Shown here in pieces: positions 1 to 6,525 of a DNA stretch of 7,618 bases. The DNA is from an uncultured Paracoccaceae bacterium (lineage in GTDB: Bacteria; Pseudomonadota; Alphaproteobacteria; Rhodobacterales; Rhodobacteraceae). The notes beneath the pieces are model-generated. The model saw only the letters and a program-made list of their open reading frames with translations. It was not told where the DNA came from and made no database searches. The stretch is taken from assembly GCA_913054485.1 (NCBI GenBank), contig CAJXHQ010000137.1, positions 1 through 7,618 of the forward strand, in the 5' to 3' direction. Both the position numbers and the translations under genes were made by a program. Every line of letters begins with the position of its first letter. Within the stretch, counting starts at the first letter, position 1.

Positions 1-1008
1 CAGGCCGGCTCGCTGCAAGCCCTGGCCGACAGCCGCCGCGGCGCACGCGAAGACCTGGTCGAGGGCGAAGAGCCGTTTGAACTGTTCAAAGGCATCAACG
101 AGATCTTCATCGTTGTTGGCCTGGGCATCCTGGCGATGGGCTGGTTTGCGGTGAATGCCGCCACCATGGCGAGTGAGATCGTAAACTACCAGACGCAGGT
201 GACTTGGGCCGCCGCCATCGGCGCAGGGGTGGTCTGGATCCTGTCCGAATACTTCATCCGCCGCCGCCGCATGGTGGCGCCGGCGATCTTCCTGTCGCTG
301 CTGTTTGGCGGCAACGCGGTTGCGGGTTTTTCCGCCAAGTTCGCCGAACCCTTCATGGTGGCGCAAAACGATCTGTCATCGCTGCCTCTGGGGCTGGGTC
401 TATCTGTGGCAGCACTCGCGCTTTACTGGCTGCGTTTCAAAGTGCCCTTTGCCATGGCGCTGATAGCGCTTGGTATTTTCGCACTGGCACTGATCATCAC
501 CGCCGACACCTCCGGCGCGCCGGGCGAGATTGGCGACCTCTTCCTGCTCAGCGCCAGCGGGCCTTTTGCATGGGTGACGCTGCTGGTTGGGCTGGCTGTT
601 TTCTGCGTTGCGATGACCTTTGACCTCTCCGATCCGCACCGGGTCACCCGGCGTTCGGCGCAGGGCTTCTGGCTGCACGTGGTGGCTGCCCCTGCGCTGG
701 TAAACACCGTGGCGCTGACCCTGATGGCGCGCGACAGTGCCGGGTCCGAGGTGCTGCTGCTGGCGGTGCTTCTGGGGTTTGCCCTCATTGCCATCATCAT
801 CGACCGCCGCTCTTTCCTGATCGCGGCCATCGGCTACATCGTGGCCCTGGCCAGCACCGTCTTTGACGGCGAAGGGGCTGCGATGACCACCCTGCTGCTC
901 GGCATTTTCCTGGTTGCGCTTGGCGCCTTCTGGGCCCGCATCCGCGCCGTGCTGCTTTCCCTCTTCTCACCCGTGCTGCCGCTGCACCGGCTGCCGCCCT
1001 CGCATTGA
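1..1008 (+). CDS. Multi-pass membrane protein, 3' part (function unknown)
   Basis: The reading frame is open from the first base to TGA at 1006-1008, so the gene begins upstream of the window and 335 residues are visible. The ATG at 136 is probably not the start, because it falls inside the first hydrophobic segment and the 45 residues before it are protein-like, with a charged stretch ([15 protein letters not shown]) leading into [15 protein letters not shown]. About ten hydrophobic segments can be seen, near residues 36-57, 67-86, 93-110, 129-146, 149-168, 188-206, 223-242, 250-267, 272-287 and 295-315. Short basic loops such as IRRRRM (86-91) and DRRS (268-271) separate some of them. I see no transporter, kinase or protease signature and do not recognise the family; DUF2157-like proteins have a similar layout, but this is a guess. 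The stop lies 14 nt before the hslU ATG with no terminator between, so the two genes are probably co-transcribed. Confidence 0.85.
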   Translation, partial: QAGSLQALADSRRGAREDLVEGEEPFELFKGINEIFIVVGLGILAMGWFAVNAATMASEIVNYQTQVTWAAAIGAGVVWILSEYFIRRRRMVAPAIFLSLLFGGNAVAGFSAKFAEPFMVAQNDLSSLPLGLGLSVAALALYWLRFKVPFAMALIALGIFALALIITADTSGAPGEIGDLFLLSASGPFAWVTLLVGLAVFCVAMTFDLSDPHRVTRRSAQGFWLHVVAAPALVNTVALTLMARDSAGSEVLLLAVLLGFALIAIIIDRRSFLIAAIGYIVALASTVFDGEGAAMTTLLLGIFLVALGAFWARIRAVLLSLFSPVLPLHRLPPSH

Positions 1009-1022
1009 CCAAGTGGACTGAC

Positions 1023-2333
1023 ATGACCGATCTGACCCCCCGCGAAATCGTCTCGGAACTCGACCGTTTCATCATCGGCCAGAACGGCGCAAAACGTGCC
1101 GTGGCCGTCGCCCTGCGTAATCGCTGGCGGCGCAAGCAGCTGGCCGATGACATCCGGGACGAGGTTTACCCGAAGAACATCCTGATGATCGGCCCCACCG
1201 GGGTCGGCAAAACGGAAATCTCGCGCCGGCTGGCAAAACTGGCCCGCGCGCCGTTCATCAAGGTGGAAGCCACCAAGTTCACCGAAGTGGGCTATGTCGG
1301 CCGCGACGTGGAGCAGATCGTGCGTGATCTGGTCGATGCCGCCATCATCCAGACCCGCGAGCACATGCGCGAAGACGTGAAGGCCAAGGCACATTCCGCA
1401 GCCGAAGACCGGGTGGTGGAGATCATCGCCGGCAGTGACGCGCGCGAGGCCACGCGCGAAATGTTCCGCAAGAAGCTGAAGTCCGGAGAGCTGGACGATA
1501 CGGTGATCGAACTGGACGTGGCAGATACATCGAACCCGATGGGCAATATGTTCGAGATCCCCGGCCAGCCGGGCGGCAACATGGGCATGATGAACCTGGG
1601 CGATCTGTTCGGCAAAGCCATGGGCGGGCGCACCCAGCGCAAAAAGCTGACCGTCGCCGAAAGCTATGAGGTGCTGATCGGCGAAGAGGCCGACAAGCTG
1701 CTGGATGATGAGACCGTCACCAAGACCGCGCTGGAATCGGTGGAACAGAACGGCATCGTCTTCCTGGACGAGATCGACAAGGTCTGCGCCCGCAAAGAAG
1801 CCCGCGGCGGCGACGTCAGCCGCGAAGGCGTGCAGCGCGACCTGCTGCCCTTGATCGAAGGCACCACCGTCAGCACCAAACATGGCGCGGTAAAAACCGA
1901 CCACATCCTGTTCATCGCCTCGGGTGCGTTCCACATTGCCAAGCCCTCGGACCTGCTGCCCGAACTGCAGGGCCGCCTGCCGATCCGGGTGGAGCTGCGC
2001 GCGCTGACCGAGGAAGACTTCGTCCGCATCCTGACCGAGACCGACAATGCCCTGACCCGCCAGTACACGGCGCTGATGGGCACCGAGGAGGTCGAGGTGG
2101 AGTTCACCGACGACGGTATCGCGGCACTGGCCAAGATCGCCGCGGAAGTGAACCAAAGCGTTGAGAACATCGGCGCGCGGCGGCTTTACACGGTGATGGA
2201 ACGGGTTTTTGAGGAGCTGTCTTTTGCCGCCCCCGACCGGGCTGGCGACAAGGTGATCGTCAATGCCGCCTTTGTGGGCAAGAACCTCGGCCAGCTGAAC
2301 CGTGCGGCGGACGTCAGCCGTTATATGCTCTGA
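1023..2333 (+). CDS. hslU: HslU, ATPase and unfoldase subunit of the HslUV protease
   Basis: HslU is a cytoplasmic AAA+ ATPase of the Clp/Hsp100 family. Its hexamer unfolds substrates and threads them into the HslV peptidase. The 436-aa product carries the family marks in order: N-terminal [16 protein letters not shown] (5-20), Walker A GPTGVGKT (57-64), pore loop GYVGRD (90-95), an intermediate domain at about 110-230 with a Met/Gly-rich stretch (173-201), Walker B IVFLDEID (245-252), sensor 1 region IASGAFH (298-304), sensor 2 IGARRLYT (383-390) and C-terminal SRYML, the tail that docks into HslV. The length is normal for alphaproteobacteria. I chose ATG at 1023 because MTDLTPREI is the usual beginning. 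An in-frame TTG at 1005 would add MTKWTD and overlap the previous stop, but has no Shine-Dalgarno sequence. The chosen start itself has only a weak purine stretch (AAGTGG) upstream. hslV is not in the window; it may lie further upstream. Confidence 0.98.
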   Translation: MTDLTPREIVSELDRFIIGQNGAKRAVAVALRNRWRRKQLADDIRDEVYPKNILMIGPTGVGKTEISRRLAKLARAPFIKVEATKFTEVGYVGRDVEQIVRDLVDAAIIQTREHMREDVKAKAHSAAEDRVVEIIAGSDAREATREMFRKKLKSGELDDTVIELDVADTSNPMGNMFEIPGQPGGNMGMMNLGDLFGKAMGGRTQRKKLTVAESYEVLIGEEADKLLDDETVTKTALESVEQNGIVFLDEIDKVCARKEARGGDVSREGVQRDLLPLIEGTTVSTKHGAVKTDHILFIASGAFHIAKPSDLLPELQGRLPIRVELRALTEEDFVRILTETDNALTRQYTALMGTEEVEVEFTDDGIAALAKIAAEVNQSVENIGARRLYTVMERVFEELSFAAPDRAGDKVIVNAAFVGKNLGQLNRAADVSRYML

Positions 2334-2360
2334 CCCGCAGACCAACCAAAGCTTTACTAG

Positions 2361-2400
2361 ACAATGCCGGCGGCTGCGATAGCCTGCCGGCATTGTGTTT
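2361..2400 (+). terminator. Hairpin terminator after hslU
   Basis: A perfect 11-bp stem pairs 2361-2371 (ACAATGCCGGC) with 2386-2396 (GCCGGCATTGT). The loop can pair further, GGCT (2372-2375) with AGCC (2381-2384), leaving a 5-nt loop. The tail is only moderately T-rich (TTGTGTTT), so termination may be incomplete. It lies 27 nt after the hslU stop and 21 nt before the chosen start of the next gene. Confidence 0.75.
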
Positions 2401-2417
2401 CTGTGGGGCCGGGTGCC

Positions 2418-3536
2418 ATGCGTATTGTCCAGATCATCCTTGCCGCTTCGCTTGCCGCCCTGTCGGGCTGCGCCGACCGCTCCTTCACGCCAACCCTGCC
2501 CGAAGCGCTGAACGTCGGCACCAACCGCACCATCTTTGCTGCCACCACCCGGACGCAAGGCCCCGATGGCACCTTCGGGCCGGAACGCTCCGAAGCGCTG
2601 TCGCTGCTGGAGCTGACGGTCTCCATTCCGCCGGACCATCAGCCGGGCAATCTGGATTTCGGTTATGCCAACCCGAACCCGAACCGGCAGTTCACCATGG
2701 CGCGCCGGGCGCAGTTCACCAGCACTGCCGCCTTCCAGTCCCGGCTGAAGCAGGAAATCCGCGCCCTGCCGGCGGATGAAAGGGACGTCACCCTGTTTGT
2801 GCACGGGTTCAATTCCACCCAGGCCGAAACAGCCTTCCGCGCCGCCCAGCTGGCCAATGACATCCGCATGCCCGGCGCCACCGTGATCTATTCCTGGCCC
2901 AGTCTCGGCAGCCCGCTTGGCTATGCCTATGACGGCGATTCCGTGCTGTTTGCCCGCGACGGTCTGGTCGAGATGCTGCAAATCCTGCGCCGCAGCACCA
3001 GCGGTGACATCGTCATCGTCGCCCATTCCATGGGCTCGCAGCTGGTGATGGAGAGCCTGCGACAGATGGAATTAGGCGCGCCCGGCTGGGCCGCGGCCAA
3101 CCTTGACGGCGTGGTGCTGATGTCGCCGGATCTGGATGTTGAAGTCTTCCGCTCGCAAATGGCCAGTTTCCGTGAGGTGCCGCAGCCCTTCATTGTCTTC
3201 TCGTCGCGCAATGACAAGATCCTCAACCTGTCGCAGCGAATGCGCGGCACCCACAGCCGGGAACGGCTCGGCAATCTGGAGAGCATTCAGGCCGTGTCGG
3301 ACCTGCCGATCGAGGTGATTGATGTCTCGGCTTTTGAGGACGGCGCGGCCGGCGGGCATTTCACCACCGCCAGTTCGCCCGCGCTGATTGCGATGCTGAA
3401 TTCCGCCACCGCCACGGCGGAAGCCTTTGGCCATGAGAATGTGACCCTCGCCAACCTGTTCCCCGGACAGGTGATCCGCGGTCAGGCCGCGACTGAGATT
3501 GAAGTGGCCAATATCAGCGCCGAAGAGGGCAGCTAG
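2418..3536 (+). CDS. Alpha/beta hydrolase lipoprotein, DUF900-type
   Basis: The 372-aa product is a predicted lipid-anchored serine hydrolase (esterase or lipase superfamily, DUF900 type). The N-terminus MRIVQIILAASLAALSGC is a lipoprotein signal with lipobox LSGC and Cys18 as the predicted acylation site, which puts the enzyme on the periplasmic face of a membrane. The core shows strand-plus-oxyanion VHGFN (128-132), IYSWPSLGSPLGY (157-169), the nucleophile elbow AHSMG (202-206, Ser204), a likely acid in SRNDK (Asp266; Asp240 is an alternative) and a likely catalytic His314 in GGHF. I chose ATG 2418 because it puts the signal peptide at the very N-terminus. The in-frame ATG at 2364 would add 18 residues and lies inside the terminator hairpin. 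The substrate is unknown. No obvious promoter fits in the 21 nt between the hairpin and the start. The gene ends tail to tail with smr, overlapping by 4 nt. Confidence 0.9.
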   Translation: MRIVQIILAASLAALSGCADRSFTPTLPEALNVGTNRTIFAATTRTQGPDGTFGPERSEALSLLELTVSIPPDHQPGNLDFGYANPNPNRQFTMARRAQFTSTAAFQSRLKQEIRALPADERDVTLFVHGFNSTQAETAFRAAQLANDIRMPGATVIYSWPSLGSPLGYAYDGDSVLFARDGLVEMLQILRRSTSGDIVIVAHSMGSQLVMESLRQMELGAPGWAAANLDGVVLMSPDLDVEVFRSQMASFREVPQPFIVFSSRNDKILNLSQRMRGTHSRERLGNLESIQAVSDLPIEVIDVSAFEDGAAGGHFTTASSPALIAMLNSATATAEAFGHENVTLANLFPGQVIRGQAATEIEVANISAEEGS

Positions 3537-4132
3537 CGCCCGCGCCGCAGGTAGACGTAATAGGCCCCGTCACCGCCGTGGCTGATATGGGCAGGCGTCA
3601 CCTGCAGCACGGCCTGCGCCAGCGGCGGCAGCTCCAGCCAATGCGGGACCTGGTGGCGCAGTTTGCCGCGCGGTGTGGGGATCGGGCCCGGCTCATCCCG
3701 GTCCTTGCCCTTGCCGGTCACCACCAGCACCAGCCTGCGGTTCGAGGCCTGCGACGACAGAATGAAGCGGGTCAGCGCCGAATGCGCCGTGTCCATCCGC
3801 ATCCCGTGCAGGTCCAGCTTTCCCTCTGGCTTCAGCTTGCCGCCCTTCATTCGCTTGAAGGCCTTGCGGTCCATCTGCACGTGGGCCGCACGCAACTGGT
3901 CGGTGATGGCCGGCTTCAGATCATGCTTCACCGGTTTGGGCTTGGCGCGTGCACCCAGCTCGAAATTGTCCAGCTCCAGCTCAAACCGGGATTTCAGCTG
4001 TTTCTGCGGCTTGGGTTTCGGCAGCGGCAGGGCAGGGGGCGTTGTATGCGTGCCGGGGTGCATCTTCTCGGTCTTCTGAATGACCTTCTGCCACAGCTCC
4101 ACTTCTTCGGCTGTCAGTTTTCGGCGTGTCAT
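3533..4132 (-). CDS. Smr-domain protein (probable nuclease-fold)
   Basis: The 199-aa protein has a C-terminal Smr domain, the fold found at the end of MutS2 and in stand-alone proteins such as E. coli SmrA/SmrB, some of which cut DNA or RNA. Visible motifs are LDLHGM (106-111), VLVVTGKG (135-142), GKLRHQVPHWL (156-166) and HGGDGAYYVYLRR (185-197). The LDLHGM and TGKG motifs are the family's conserved core. The first hundred residues are basic and proline/lysine-rich (PPALPLPKPKPQKQLK near 32-47), probably a flexible nucleic-acid-binding arm. Its ATG shares one base with the mltA stop (TGATG), and GGAAG lies 7 nt upstream inside mltA, so translation is probably coupled. It is the last gene of the tim44-mltA-smr operon. 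The true substrate (DNA, mRNA or collided ribosomes) cannot be told from sequence. Confidence 0.93.
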   Translation of the reverse strand: MTRRKLTAEEVELWQKVIQKTEKMHPGTHTTPPALPLPKPKPQKQLKSRFELELDNFELGARAKPKPVKHDLKPAITDQLRAAHVQMDRKAFKRMKGGKLKPEGKLDLHGMRMDTAHSALTRFILSSQASNRRLVLVVTGKGKDRDEPGPIPTPRGKLRHQVPHWLELPPLAQAVLQVTPAHISHGGDGAYYVYLRRGR

Positions 4133-5175
4133 CAGATGTCTTCCGGCAGTAACGCATAGGCCCGTTGAATAGGCAGCAGAACCACCATCCGCCCCGGATC
4201 CTTCAGCCGGCCGGCCGCCTGGCCCGCCGCATCGCCGGTTCCGAAAAAGATATCTGCCCGCTGCGCGCCCTTGATAGCCGAACCGGTGTCCTGCGCAATC
4301 ATCAAGCGGCGCATTTTGCCGGCACCGTCCTTTTCCAGCCAGACAGGCGAGCCCAGCGGCACATAGGCCGGATCCACTGCAACGCTGCGCAGCGCCGTGA
4401 CTGAGCGGTTCATCGCTCCCAGCGGCCCGTCCGCCGCGGTCACCCGGCGCACCTCGCGGAAGAAAACGTAGGAAGGGTTGTGAAACAGCAGCTCACGGCC
4501 GTCAGCCGGATTGCGGCGCACCCAGTTCTTGATCACCTGCGCGCTGACCTGATGCGCGTTGTAGATCCCGCGCCGCACCAGTTCCGCGCCTAAGGACCGG
4601 TAGGGGTGACCGTTGGCGCCGCCAAAGCCGACCCGGATGGTTGTTCCGTCCGGCAGGCGCACCCGGCCTGAGCCCTGGATTTGCAGAAAGAACAGCTCTA
4701 CCGGGTCATCGACCCAGGCGATCTCCAAACCGCGCCCGTCCATCACGCCGCTGGTCAGGATCTCGCGCCGGGGCAGCCACTGGCCCTGTTTGGCCTCGGG
4801 CGGCATTTTGTAGATCGGGTACTTGTAGCGCGCCGTGCGATGGCGCGATCCGTCCAGTTCCGGTTCAAAATAGCCGGTGAACAGGGCAGGGCTGCCATCT
4901 TCGATCAGCACCGGGCGGAAGAAGAGTTCAAAAAACGCCCGCGCACCTTCCGGCTTCTGCGTCTCGGCAATGGCGCAGAGCGTACCCCAATCCGGATCTC
5001 TCAGATCCCGGCAGGTCTCCTGAAAGGTCGAAAGGGCCGCGGAATGGTCATCCGCAGCCCAGCCATCCAGCTGATCAAAGCCCAGAAGGCTATAGGAGGT
5101 TTCGGCCCCGGCGGCTGTCACTGCACTGCCCCAGAGGCAGGCCGCGCCGAAAACCGCCCGGAGCGCCGCAATCAT
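4132..5175 (-). CDS. mltA: MltA-family lytic transglycosylase
   Basis: This is a 347-aa murein transglycosylase A homologue, which cleaves the MurNAc-GlcNAc bond of peptidoglycan to leave a 1,6-anhydroMurNAc end. A signal peptide is visible at about 1-24 with a probable cut after TAAGA (before ETSYS). The MltA domain begins near FTGYFEPELDGS (99-110) and includes FLQIQGSGRVRLPDGT (163-178). The C-terminal 3D domain runs from VAVDPAYVPLGSPVWLE (265-281) to MIAQDTGSAIKGAQRADIFFG (292-312). Its conserved aspartates are Asp296 and Asp308; the one in ADIFFG corresponds to the catalytic aspartate of E. coli MltA by motif position. E. coli MltA is an outer-membrane lipoprotein. Here no canonical lipobox is seen, so the protein is probably soluble in the periplasm. 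Its ATG overlaps the stop of the tim44-like gene (ATGA), and only a weak Shine-Dalgarno sequence precedes it, which suggests translational coupling. Confidence 0.96.
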   Translation of the reverse strand: MIAALRAVFGAACLWGSAVTAAGAETSYSLLGFDQLDGWAADDHSAALSTFQETCRDLRDPDWGTLCAIAETQKPEGARAFFELFFRPVLIEDGSPALFTGYFEPELDGSRHRTARYKYPIYKMPPEAKQGQWLPRREILTSGVMDGRGLEIAWVDDPVELFFLQIQGSGRVRLPDGTTIRVGFGGANGHPYRSLGAELVRRGIYNAHQVSAQVIKNWVRRNPADGRELLFHNPSYVFFREVRRVTAADGPLGAMNRSVTALRSVAVDPAYVPLGSPVWLEKDGAGKMRRLMIAQDTGSAIKGAQRADIFFGTGDAAGQAAGRLKDPGRMVVLLPIQRAYALLPEDI

Positions 5176-5828
5176 GCGTCCGTGGCAATAAGCTGCCAGT
5201 TGGGATCATTGCTGCCCATGTCGCGGGCAAAGGTCCAGGTATCCTTCTGGCGTTTCACCGCCTTCGGGTCGCCCTCGACGATCTCGCCATCGCGGTTGCG
5301 CACAGCCGAGGTCATCTCGCCGACAAACCGCATGGTCACCTCGGCACGGCTGGCAGCCGCATCAAAGCTGGCATCCACCAGCGCGGTTTCGCGCACGCCG
5401 ATGAATTCGGCCTCGATGGTCAGGCCCTGGTCTTCACGGGCTGCGACGGCATCGACAAAACTGTCGAAGATGTCTTCCGCAAGGAAGGGCTGGATCTGGT
5501 CCAGGTCGCCGCGCTCAAAGCCCATCAGGATCATCTCGTAGGCGCCGCGGGCACCCTGGACAAAGTCGGTGACGGAGAAATCCGGCTCGATCTTCTTCAT
5601 CGCCAGAAGCGCCTCAGCCTGATTGCTGCCCTCTTCGACGTGATCGGTGATGTCGCGGTCGGGACCGCCTTCGATCACTTCGAAATTATGATTGGCGCTT
5701 TCCTGGCGGGACTGCTGAAGCGGCGGTTTTTCAAACCCTTCACGGGTTCCCAGCACGCTGCGCAGCCGCAGGATCAGGAAGACGGCAATGCCTGCAAGGA
5801 CCAGCAGCTGGATCACGGGTGACTCCAT
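5172..5828 (-). CDS. Tim44-domain inner-membrane protein (TimA-like)
   Basis: The 218-aa protein has one N-terminal membrane segment (about residues 4-20, VIQLLVLAGIAVFLILR), a charged linker (21-74) and a C-terminal Tim44-like domain (about 75-217). The end of that domain, DTWTFARDMGSNDPNWQLIATDA, is typical of alphaproteobacterial members. The bacterial proteins share the fold of mitochondrial Tim44 and are thought to act at the inner membrane; the precise role is unsettled. I chose ATG 5828 because it places the membrane segment at the N-terminus and has GAGG 5 nt upstream. A longer frame reaching 6077 runs antisense through fxsA and is not credible. The gene is first in an operon with mltA and smr, with a 4-nt ATGA overlap to mltA. 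It faces fxsA across a 109-bp gap. Confidence 0.95.
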   Translation of the reverse strand: MESPVIQLLVLAGIAVFLILRLRSVLGTREGFEKPPLQQSRQESANHNFEVIEGGPDRDITDHVEEGSNQAEALLAMKKIEPDFSVTDFVQGARGAYEMILMGFERGDLDQIQPFLAEDIFDSFVDAVAAREDQGLTIEAEFIGVRETALVDASFDAAASRAEVTMRFVGEMTSAVRNRDGEIVEGDPKAVKRQKDTWTFARDMGSNDPNWQLIATDA

Positions 5829-5833
5829 TTCAA

Positions 5834-5837
5834 CCTC
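5834..5837 (-). promoter_or_regulatory. Ribosome binding site of the tim44-like gene
   Basis: GAGG on the minus strand is followed by TTGAA and then ATG at 5828. This spacing decides the start in favour of 5828 over the longer open frame. Confidence 0.75.
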
Positions 5838-5849
5838 ATGTTCGGACGC

Positions 5850-5870
5850 GGGCCTTTGTAACTGAGGCCC
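5850..5870. repeat. Inverted repeat in the divergent tim44/fxsA gap
   Basis: GGGCCT (5850-5855) and AGGCCC (5865-5870) form perfect 6-bp arms around a 9-nt spacer. The same stretch also reads as an imperfect direct repeat, GGCCTTTG (5851-5858) and GGCCCTTTG (5866-5874). It lies about midway between the two divergent starts, so it could be an operator or a short hairpin. The arms are short and could be chance. Confidence 0.35.
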
Positions 5871-5884
5871 TTTGCTCCTATGTA
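5856..5884 (+). promoter_or_regulatory. Possible fxsA promoter
   Basis: TTGTAA (5856-5861) matches four of six bases of the -35 consensus. It is followed after 17 bp by TATGTA (5879-5884), which matches three of six of the -10 consensus. This would start a transcript about 45 nt before the fxsA ATG. It overlaps the inverted repeat above. Prediction is by eye only. Confidence 0.3.
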
Positions 5885-5925
5885 GGGGCTGGGCGGGGCC
5901 AAGTCTACCGCTCAACCTCCGCAAC

Positions 5926-5930
5926 AAGGA
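5926..5930 (+). promoter_or_regulatory. Ribosome binding site of fxsA
   Basis: AAGGA lies 7 nt before ATG 5938. It supports this start over the longer open frame beginning at 5872, whose extra residues (LLCRGWAGPS) do not belong to the family. Confidence 0.8.
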
Positions 5931-5937
5931 CGCCCAA

Positions 5938-6453
5938 ATGTACCTCTTTCTGGCCTTTCTGCTGGTTCCCATCATCGAGATTGCCCTGTTTATCCAGGTT
6001 GGAGGGCTGATCGGCCTGTGGCCAACGCTGATGATCGTGGTGCTGACCGCTGTTCTGGGCACCTGGCTGGTGCGCACGCAGGGCCTGATGGCGATGGGTC
6101 AGTTGCGGTCCTCTTTTGAACAGCTGCAGGATCCGGCCGAACCGCTGGCGCATGGCGCGATGATCCTTTTTGCGGGCGCATTATTGCTGACCCCTGGCTT
6201 TTTCACCGATGCTTTCGGCTTTGCCTTGCTGATGCCGCCGGTACGGATGGCCGCCTATCGTTACTTAAGGTCGAAAATGACTGTTGCCAACTTCCAGATG
6301 GGCCCCGGCGCGATGCATGGGCGGCACTATCCGGGCAGCCAGCCGCAGCCCGGAGGTGACAGCGACATCATCGATGGCGACTTTGAAGAAGTGCAGCCCC
6401 GCCGCCCCCGCAGCACCCCTTCCGGCTGGGTCGGGGGACCGGACCGCGAGTGA
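5938..6453 (+). CDS. fxsA: FxsA family membrane protein
   Basis: FxsA is a small inner-membrane protein. In E. coli, overproduction of FxsA lets F-plasmid-bearing cells escape exclusion of phage T7, but its normal role is unknown. The 171-aa product shows the expected core: MYLFLAFLLVPIIEIALFIQVG (1-22, membrane segment with the conserved PIIEI), a second segment LWPTLMIVVLTAVLGTWLV (27-45), the loop RTQGL (46-50), and a hydrophobic region MILFAGALLLTPGFFTDAFGF (75-95) with the hallmark LLLTPGFFTD, ending in LLMPPVR (97-103). The tail (115-171) is hydrophilic, with acidic IIDGDFEEV (144-152), a short motif often present in alphaproteobacterial members, followed by a Pro/Arg-rich end. The start has AAGGA 7 nt upstream. 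The gene is divergent from the tim44-mltA-smr operon and lies upstream of secB. Confidence 0.95.
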   Translation: MYLFLAFLLVPIIEIALFIQVGGLIGLWPTLMIVVLTAVLGTWLVRTQGLMAMGQLRSSFEQLQDPAEPLAHGAMILFAGALLLTPGFFTDAFGFALLMPPVRMAAYRYLRSKMTVANFQMGPGAMHGRHYPGSQPQPGGDSDIIDGDFEEVQPRRPRSTPSGWVGGPDRE

Positions 6454-6461
6454 GACAGCTC

Positions 6462-6511
6462 GCCCGTTGAGATAGCGCTAGCAAGGTGCTAACACGGGCC
6501 AAGTTTTTTTT
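6462..6511 (+). terminator. Terminator-like hairpin with T8 after fxsA
   Basis: GCCCGT (6462-6467) pairs with ACGGGC (6494-6499). Inside, TAGC (6473-6476 or 6479-6482) can pair with GCTA (6488-6491). A run of eight T (6504-6511) follows after CAAG. The outer stem is only 6 bp and the gap before the T run is longer than ideal, so it may be a weak terminator for fxsA transcripts. It overlaps a promoter-like sequence for secB. Confidence 0.45.
6467..6495 (+). promoter_or_regulatory. Probable secB promoter
   Basis: TTGAGA (6467-6472) matches five of six bases of the sigma-70 -35 box. After 17 bp comes TAACAC (6490-6495), preceded by TGC as in an extended -10 element. A transcript would begin near 6502, giving a leader of about 24 nt with AGGAG (6513-6517) placed 8 nt before the secB ATG. 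Confidence 0.5.
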
Positions 6512-6525
6512 CAGGAGCACTCCAC

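Noticed and set aside
834..3026. A 730-codon open frame on the minus strand, antisense to hslU and part of the hydrolase gene
   Set aside because: Its product is a low-complexity mixture rich in Gly, His, Gln and Asp with no recognisable domain. It is the mirror of strongly coding plus-strand genes in GC-rich DNA.
3578..4159. A 193-codon plus-strand open frame antisense to smr
   Set aside because: Composition is rich in Gln, Arg, Leu and His with no domain; smr on the other strand has all the family motifs.
4681..5541. A 286-codon plus-strand open frame antisense to mltA and the tim44-like gene
   Set aside because: It spans the junction of two well-supported genes, shows no domain, and its composition fits an antisense shadow.
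5829..6077. N-terminal extension of the tim44-like protein to 6077
   Set aside because: The extension runs antisense through fxsA and the divergent promoter region; the start at 5828 has a good ribosome site and puts the membrane segment at the N-terminus.
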